From NCBI GenBank assembly GCA_000016765.1, contig CP000699.1, positions 3,435,001 through 3,499,000 on the forward strand: a DNA stretch of 64,000 nt, in the 5' to 3' direction. Below are positions 60,477 through 64,000 of this stretch, piece after piece. This DNA comes from Rhizorhabdus wittichii RW1 (GTDB lineage Bacteria > Pseudomonadota > Alphaproteobacteria > Sphingomonadales > Sphingomonadaceae). Position numbers and translations under genes: made by a program. Numbering within the stretch: position 1 is the stretch's first letter; each line of letters starts with the position of its first letter. Under the pieces are notes generated by a model that saw only the letters and a list, made by a program, of their open reading frames with translations, ran no database searches and was not told the origin of the DNA.

Positions 60477-61553
60477 TCAGGCCGCCGCGTCGACGGCGGC
60501 GCGGCAGCCGTCGAGGATCGCGGCGGCGATCGACTCGATCGGCAGGTCGCGCGCGATCGCCCCCGCCGCGCGGGCGGCGGCCGGCGCCTGGTCGACCAGG
60601 CAGGTCGCCGAATCCTGCGCGATGGTGATCCCCCCGGCGGCGTGCAGCGCCTTGATGCCGGCGACGCCGTCGGTGCCGATCCCGGTCAGGATCGCCCCGA
60701 CCACGTTGGCGCCCGCGGTCCGGGCCGCCGTCGCGAACAGCAGGCTGGCCGACGGGCGCGCGCCGTTGACCGGGTCGGTCCGCAGCAGCTTGACCGCGGG
60801 ATCGGGCCAGCGGTCGATCACCGCATGGGTGGCGGGATCGCAGGCGATCTGGATTTCGCCGCGCCGGAGCGGGCGACCGTCCTCGGCGAGCATCACCCTG
60901 GCCGGGCAACGCGTCTTGAGCCGCTGCATCAGCGGCGCGACGAATTCGGGTTCGATCCGCAGCGAGACGACGATCGGCGGGCCGTCGACCGGCAGGCCGG
61001 GCAACAGTTGGAGCAGCGCGTCGACGCCGCCGGTCGAGGCGCTCGCCACCGCGATCCTGCCGTTCCAGTCGAACGCCGGGGGATGGTGATGATGGTGCGT
61101 GCTCCCCGTGCGGGCGGGGACCTCCCTGGCGTAGCGCGCCGATCGCGCCGAGCCGTTGGCCGCGGCGACGACGAGCGCGCTCAGCCGCTGCGCGAACTCC
61201 TCGCGGTTTTCCGAGGTCGGCTTGGGGAAGCAGTCGATCGCGCCGCGTTCGAGCGCCTGGAACGAGGCCTCGGCTCCCTTCTGGGTGAGCGAGGACAGCA
61301 TGATCACCGGCATCGGCCGGTCGCGCATGACCTCCTCCAGATAGTCGAGGCCGTTCATCCCCGGCATCTCGATGTCGAGGGTCATGACATTGGGGCGGAG
61401 CTGGACGACCATCCGCCGCGCCTCCTCGGCGCTGGCGGCGGTGCCGACCACCTCGATGCCGCGCGCGCGGTCGAAGATCGAGCCGAAGAAGGCGCGCATG
61501 GTGACGGAATCGTCGACGACGAGGACGCGCGCCTTGGTACGGGTGGGAATCAT
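60477..61553 (-). CDS. cheB: CheB-type protein-glutamate methylesterase with altered catalytic histidine
   Basis: A 358-aa protein: an N-terminal receiver domain (VLVVDDSVTMRAFF, phospho-Asp60 in TLDIEMPGMNGLDYL, then the lysine in PKPTSENREE), a linker with five histidines (residues 153-157), and a methylesterase domain with Ser173 in SASTGGVDAL and Asp in LTGIGTDGVAG. At the place of the catalytic histidine (QHMPPGF in E. coli CheB) this protein reads SLRIEPEF, giving Arg199 in an ungapped alignment. It may therefore lack esterase activity. It follows a CheY gene by 13 bp. Confidence 0.88.
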   Translation of the reverse strand: MIPTRTKARVLVVDDSVTMRAFFGSIFDRARGIEVVGTAASAEEARRMVVQLRPNVMTLDIEMPGMNGLDYLEEVMRDRPMPVIMLSSLTQKGAEASFQALERGAIDCFPKPTSENREEFAQRLSALVVAAANGSARSARYAREVPARTGSTHHHHHPPAFDWNGRIAVASASTGGVDALLQLLPGLPVDGPPIVVSLRIEPEFVAPLMQRLKTRCPARVMLAEDGRPLRRGEIQIACDPATHAVIDRWPDPAVKLLRTDPVNGARPSASLLFATAARTAGANVVGAILTGIGTDGVAGIKALHAAGGITIAQDSATCLVDQAPAAARAAGAIARDLPIESIAAAILDGCRAAVDAAA

Positions 61554-61566
61554 GCCGATGGCGTCC

Positions 61567-61935
61567 TCATGGCGAGACGCTCTCGATCGCCCGGGCGAGC
61601 TGCGCGGGGTCGAAGGGCTTGACCAGCCAGCCGTCGGCACCGGCGGTGCGGGCGCGGTCCTGCTTGTCGTCGGAGCTTTCGGTCGACAGGACGAGGATCG
61701 GCATGCCGTCGTGGCGGTCCTGGGCCCGCACCGCCGCGACCAGCCCGAAGCCGTCGAGGCGCGGCATGTTGATGTCGGTGATCATCACGTCGGGCCGGTC
61801 ATGGACGTCGAGCCATTCGAGCGCGGCGACGCCGTCCTCGGCCTCGGCCACGAGGAAGCCCTGCCCCGACAGGGCCATGCGGAGCAGTTTGCGGATGAAC
61901 GCTGAATCATCCACGGTGAGGATCGTCTTGGGCAC
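61567..61935 (-). CDS. CheY-like single-domain response regulator
   Basis: A 122-aa receiver protein from GTG 61935: acidic pair in ILTVDDSAFIRKLLRMAL, phospho-Asp54 in DVMITDINMPRLDGF, Thr/Ser in LVLSTESSD, and the conserved Lys in DGWLVKPFDP. It aligns end to end with CheY. An ATG at 61977 would add 14 residues without a better ribosome site. First gene of the cheY-cheB-small gene unit. No kinase or receptor is nearby. Confidence 0.88.
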   Translation of the reverse strand: MPKTILTVDDSAFIRKLLRMALSGQGFLVAEAEDGVAALEWLDVHDRPDVMITDINMPRLDGFGLVAAVRAQDRHDGMPILVLSTESSDDKQDRARTAGADGWLVKPFDPAQLARAIESVSP

Positions 61936-62068
61936 GCCCGTCTTCCCGTCGTCCGGGACGTCGCGCCCCGCCGCCATCTGGTAGCGGAAAGCCGTTAACA
62001 GCGCGTTTCGCCGCGCTTCCGCGGGCCGAAGGCTTGCCGCTACGGCAGGGCCGCGTCCCTGCGGAGCC

Positions 62069-62173
62069 TAGAGCGATTTCTAGGCAGATGGATACATCTG
62101 CCGACTCGGAAATCGCGGTAAAACAACAATCTAGAGCGGCCGATCCGATGCGATCGGATCGTGAATCGCTCTA
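62069..62173 (-). repeat. 105-bp two-hairpin element, copy 3
   Basis: Inverted relative to copies 1 and 2. Both ends read TAGAGCGATT when taken inward, a perfect 10-bp terminal repeat. The arm 1 loop differs (CGC instead of TGC) and the arm 2 loop is TATC. CTA at 62171-62173 provides TAG to a minus-strand reading frame. Confidence 0.9.
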
Positions 62174-62332
62174 GGTAAAAATCCGGGGAAGCGGCCCCTG
62201 GTCGCGGATTATAGCGATGGCCCCGCCGCTGCCTTCCGCGATTCCGAGCGCGTCGTTCGCCGCCATGGGTCCGTGCATGGCATCGATCGACAGTAATGGC
62301 TGCGATTCTGGAATGGGGATCGGCTCCGCCAT
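62171..62332 (-). CDS. Possible short or truncated gene ending in the repeat
   Basis: A 53-codon frame from ATG 62332: MAEPIPIPESQPLLSIDAMH, GPMAANDALGIAEGSGGAIA, then IIRDQGPLPRIFT. Codon use is as GC-biased as in real genes here, while the region just upstream is AT-rich like a promoter. The TAG stop lies in the terminal CTA of the 105-bp element, so the frame may be a gene cut short by the element. No family recognised; it could be chance. Confidence 0.35.
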   Translation of the reverse strand: MAEPIPIPESQPLLSIDAMHGPMAANDALGIAEGSGGAIAIIRDQGPLPRIFT

Positions 62333-62664
62333 CTGTTGATATATGTTAACTTTTGTAAATTAATTTCAAAAACTGATCCAAGATTTATCGTTTATAACAA
62401 AAATTGGGTAAAGACCCTCGGGATGCCGGCTAAGTATGTCCGAAATATGGGCTCTCGCGACGGTCATATTCGATATCATGATGCTTCGGGACTTCGACAT
62501 ATCTGTTGAAGCGGTGCTTTGTTGCGACGAAAGTCGTAGAAAATTTCGGAGACGAAACGACTTTATGTGGATTTTTTGTTGATCGCGCGCTCTCTTAGGA
62601 TAAGTATCTATAAACGCAGGGCTTTTGGGAAAGATGCTATGAAGCGCGGGGGCGCGGGCATGCG
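62333..62664. other. AT-rich gap without a recognised gene
   Basis: About 330 bp with clearly lower GC than the rest of the window (runs such as TTTTGTAAATTAATTTCAAA and CGTTTATAACAAAAATTGGG). A minus-strand frame of 102 codons exists, but its composition is unlike proteins here. It contains ATGTCGAAAT-like short repeats and is followed directly by the FixJ-type gene. It is likely a promoter or regulatory region, or a fragment of foreign origin. Confidence 0.6.
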
Positions 62665-63291
62665 ATGACCGCACGGCGGATCATCCATATCGTCGATGAC
62701 GAGGCGATCGTGCGCGCCTCGATCGTCAGCCTCGTGCAGGCGCACGGCCCGTTCGAATGCCGCGAATATGCCGATGGAGAGGCGTGCCTCGCCGTGATCG
62801 ACGCCATCGAGCCGGGATGCGTGGTGCTCGACCTTCAGCTCGACGAGGTCGGTGGGTCGAAGCTGATCCGCGCCCTCGCCGAGCGGCAGGACCGGTTCCG
62901 GATGGTCGTCGTCACCGGCCTCAGCGATCTCGCCACCGCGATCGAGGCATTCCGCCTCGGCGCGGTCGACTTCCTCCACAAGCCCTATGAGATGCGCGCG
63001 CTGCTCGACGCGATCGACCGGGGCTTCCACCTGCTCGAACAAGGCGGCGAGCCGCCTGCGCTGGTGGCCGAGGCGAGGGCGAGGCTCGCGCGCCTCACGC
63101 CGGACGAAGCCAGGGTGCTGGCGCTGTTGATCCAGGGCGGGACCAACCAGGACATCGCCCGGATGCTGGGCGTCGATTCGCGCAAGGTGCAGATCGATCG
63201 CGCCCGCGCGCTGGCCGCGATCGACGCGCCGTCGATCCTGGCCGCGATCCGCACCGCCGCGATCGCCGGCTGGCCGCCCGCCGCCGGCTGA
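62665..63291 (+). CDS. FixJ/NarL-type response regulator
   Basis: A 208-aa two-domain regulator. The receiver has IIHIVDDEAIVRASIVSL, phospho-Asp56 in CVVLDLQLDEVGG, Thr in VVVTGLSDLATAIEAFRLGA and Lys in FLHKPYEM. The C-terminal helix-turn-helix is LTPDEARVLALLIQGGTNQD and IARMLGVDSRKVQIDRARAL, somewhat degenerate against LuxR/FixJ but with the same spacing. No partner kinase is in the window. It is the first gene after the AT-rich gap. Confidence 0.88.
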   Translation: MTARRIIHIVDDEAIVRASIVSLVQAHGPFECREYADGEACLAVIDAIEPGCVVLDLQLDEVGGSKLIRALAERQDRFRMVVVTGLSDLATAIEAFRLGAVDFLHKPYEMRALLDAIDRGFHLLEQGGEPPALVAEARARLARLTPDEARVLALLIQGGTNQDIARMLGVDSRKVQIDRARALAAIDAPSILAAIRTAAIAGWPPAAG

Positions 63292-63311
63292 AGCACCCAA
63301 CCCCGCCTCCT

Positions 63312-63408
63312 CGTCATCCCGGCGAAAGCCGGGATCTCCCTTGCCCTTTCCATCCTTCCCGCATGAACGACGAAGAGAAGGGAGATCCTGGCTTCCGCCA
63401 GGATGACG
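63312..63408. repeat. REP pair (B type), intact
   Basis: CGTCATCCCGGCGAAAGCCG at the left and CTGGCTTCCGCCAGGATGAC at the right, 97 bp, 43 bases before the fourth 105-bp element. Confidence 0.88.
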
Positions 63409-63451
63409 GAGAGGATCGGGCCGAATGCCGATCCTCTCCAGGCTATTGTCT

Positions 63452-63556
63452 TGGAGCGATTTCTAGGCAGATGGAAACATCTGCCGACTCGGAAATCGCG
63501 GTAAAACAACAATCTAGAGCGGCCGATCCGATGCAATCGGATCGTGAACCGCTCTA
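63452..63556 (-). repeat. 105-bp two-hairpin element, copy 4
   Basis: Same orientation as copy 3. The left end has TGGAGCG (one change from TAGAGCG). The right end CTA (63554-63556) reads TAG on the minus strand and is the stop codon of the BtuB-like receptor gene. Inner hairpins are identical to those of copy 2. Confidence 0.9.
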
Positions 63557-64000
63557 GTAGCGGAAGCGGACACCGGCTGTCGCCGCCCGGCCGAGCTGGC
63601 CATAGCCGGCGGCGGTCTGGTAGCGCTCGTCGAACAGATTCTCGATCCGGCCGTAGAGCTCGATCGCCTCGGTCAGCGGCAGCGCCGCGCGCAGGTCGAC
63701 GAGCACATAGTCGCCGAGCCGGTTGCGGTTGGCGGCATCGTCGAAGCTGCGCGAGACATGGGTGATCGTGGCGCCCGTGGTCAGGCCGAACGGCCAGCGA
63801 TAGTCGCCGGTCACGTTCACCGTCTGGCGCGGCCGCCGGGCGAGCTGGCGGCCGAAATTGGGATCGGTCCGCTCGCGGTTGCGGGCGTTGGTGAAGCTGT
63901 AGTTCGCGGTGAACAGCAGCTCGCTGGTCGGCGCGATGCGCAGCTCGGCCTCGACGCCGCGCGCCCGCGCCCGCGCGATATTGGCGTAGGTGAAGGTGCC
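63554..64000 (-). CDS. BtuB-like TonB-dependent receptor, C-terminal part
   Basis: The gene runs off the right edge; 148 codons are visible. NIARARARGVEAELRIAPTS, LLFTANYSFTNARNRERTDP, ELYGRIENLFDERYQTAAGY and GRAATAGVRFRY are the last barrel strands of a small TonB receptor of the BtuB (vitamin B12) type. The chain ends in Tyr, acceptable for an outer membrane barrel. The stop TAG is supplied by the adjoining 105-bp element. Ligand inferred from barrel motifs only. Confidence 0.85.
   Translation of the reverse strand, partial: GTFTYANIARARARGVEAELRIAPTSELLFTANYSFTNARNRERTDPNFGRQLARRPRQTVNVTGDYRWPFGLTTGATITHVSRSFDDAANRNRLGDYVLVDLRAALPLTEAIELYGRIENLFDERYQTAAGYGQLGRAATAGVRFRY

Noticed and set aside
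62366..62674. 102-codon minus-strand frame in the AT-rich block
   Set aside because: Amino-acid composition and codon use differ from genes here, and it overlaps the start of the FixJ-type gene on the other strand.

Overview
This 64 kb window is chromosomal DNA of a high-GC Alphaproteobacterium, most likely a sphingomonad (Sphingomonadaceae, Rhizorhabdus/Sphingomonas type). The reasons are the strong GC bias at third codon positions, the der, purEK, ppc and xseA/DUF2093 neighbourhoods, large TonB-dependent receptors, membrane-anchored LuxR-type regulators and many small intergenic repeats of the kind seen in these genomes. The family assignment is inference. I saw no tRNA, rRNA, CRISPR array, transposase or prophage gene.

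Layout. 0-5 kb: end of a BamB-like gene, der, a TusA-like gene, an Hpt protein and clpB. 5-16 kb: M16 peptidase with a coupled small gene, purK-purE, gpmA, a dienelactone hydrolase-like gene, ppc, a nitronate monooxygenase-like gene. 16-18.5 kb: BioC-like methyltransferase and the iron pair bfd/bfr. 18.5-26.4 kb: a TonB receptor followed by three tetratricopeptide enzymes (Asp/Asn beta-hydroxylase-like, 2OG-Fe(II) oxygenase-like, sulfotransferase). 26.5-34.6 kb: a secreted protein, M23 lipoprotein, DUF2093, xseA head-to-head with purD, HhH protein, thiE, DUF488, a cystathionine gamma-synthase gene and a cysI remnant. 34.6-37 kb: MarR regulator divergent from a CLC transporter. 37-41.4 kb: LysR regulator and helical protein divergent from a membrane protein / peroxiredoxin / superoxide dismutase cluster. 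41.5-48 kb: CPA1 antiporter and an AaeB-like FUSC/DUF1656/HlyD/NodT efflux operon. 48-51 kb: a nitric-oxide stress operon (group III globin, DUF1971, flavohaemoglobin, CopD-like protein) with two NsrR-like sites. 51-56 kb: CsgG-like protein, lepA, radC and small genes. 56-60 kb: LuxR-type membrane regulator divergent from two Gfo/Idh/MocA oxidoreductases and a GT4 glycosyltransferase. 60-64 kb: CheY/CheB pair, an AT-rich gap, a FixJ-type regulator and the end of a BtuB-like TonB receptor.

The most striking non-genic signal is a 105-bp element present four times (2361, 16172, 62069, 63452). It has TAGAGCG-type ends and two hairpin arms. One copy sits inside another repeat (a REP pair), and in three copies the terminal CTA forms the TAG stop codon of the adjacent minus-strand reading frame. 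The best candidate undescribed protein system is the TonB receptor / hydroxylase / oxygenase / sulfotransferase group at 18.5-26.3 kb. Another notable gene is a CheB whose catalytic histidine is replaced by arginine.

Start codons were chosen by family alignment, signal peptide position and ribosome binding sites. Family names come from recognising motifs by eye; no search was run.
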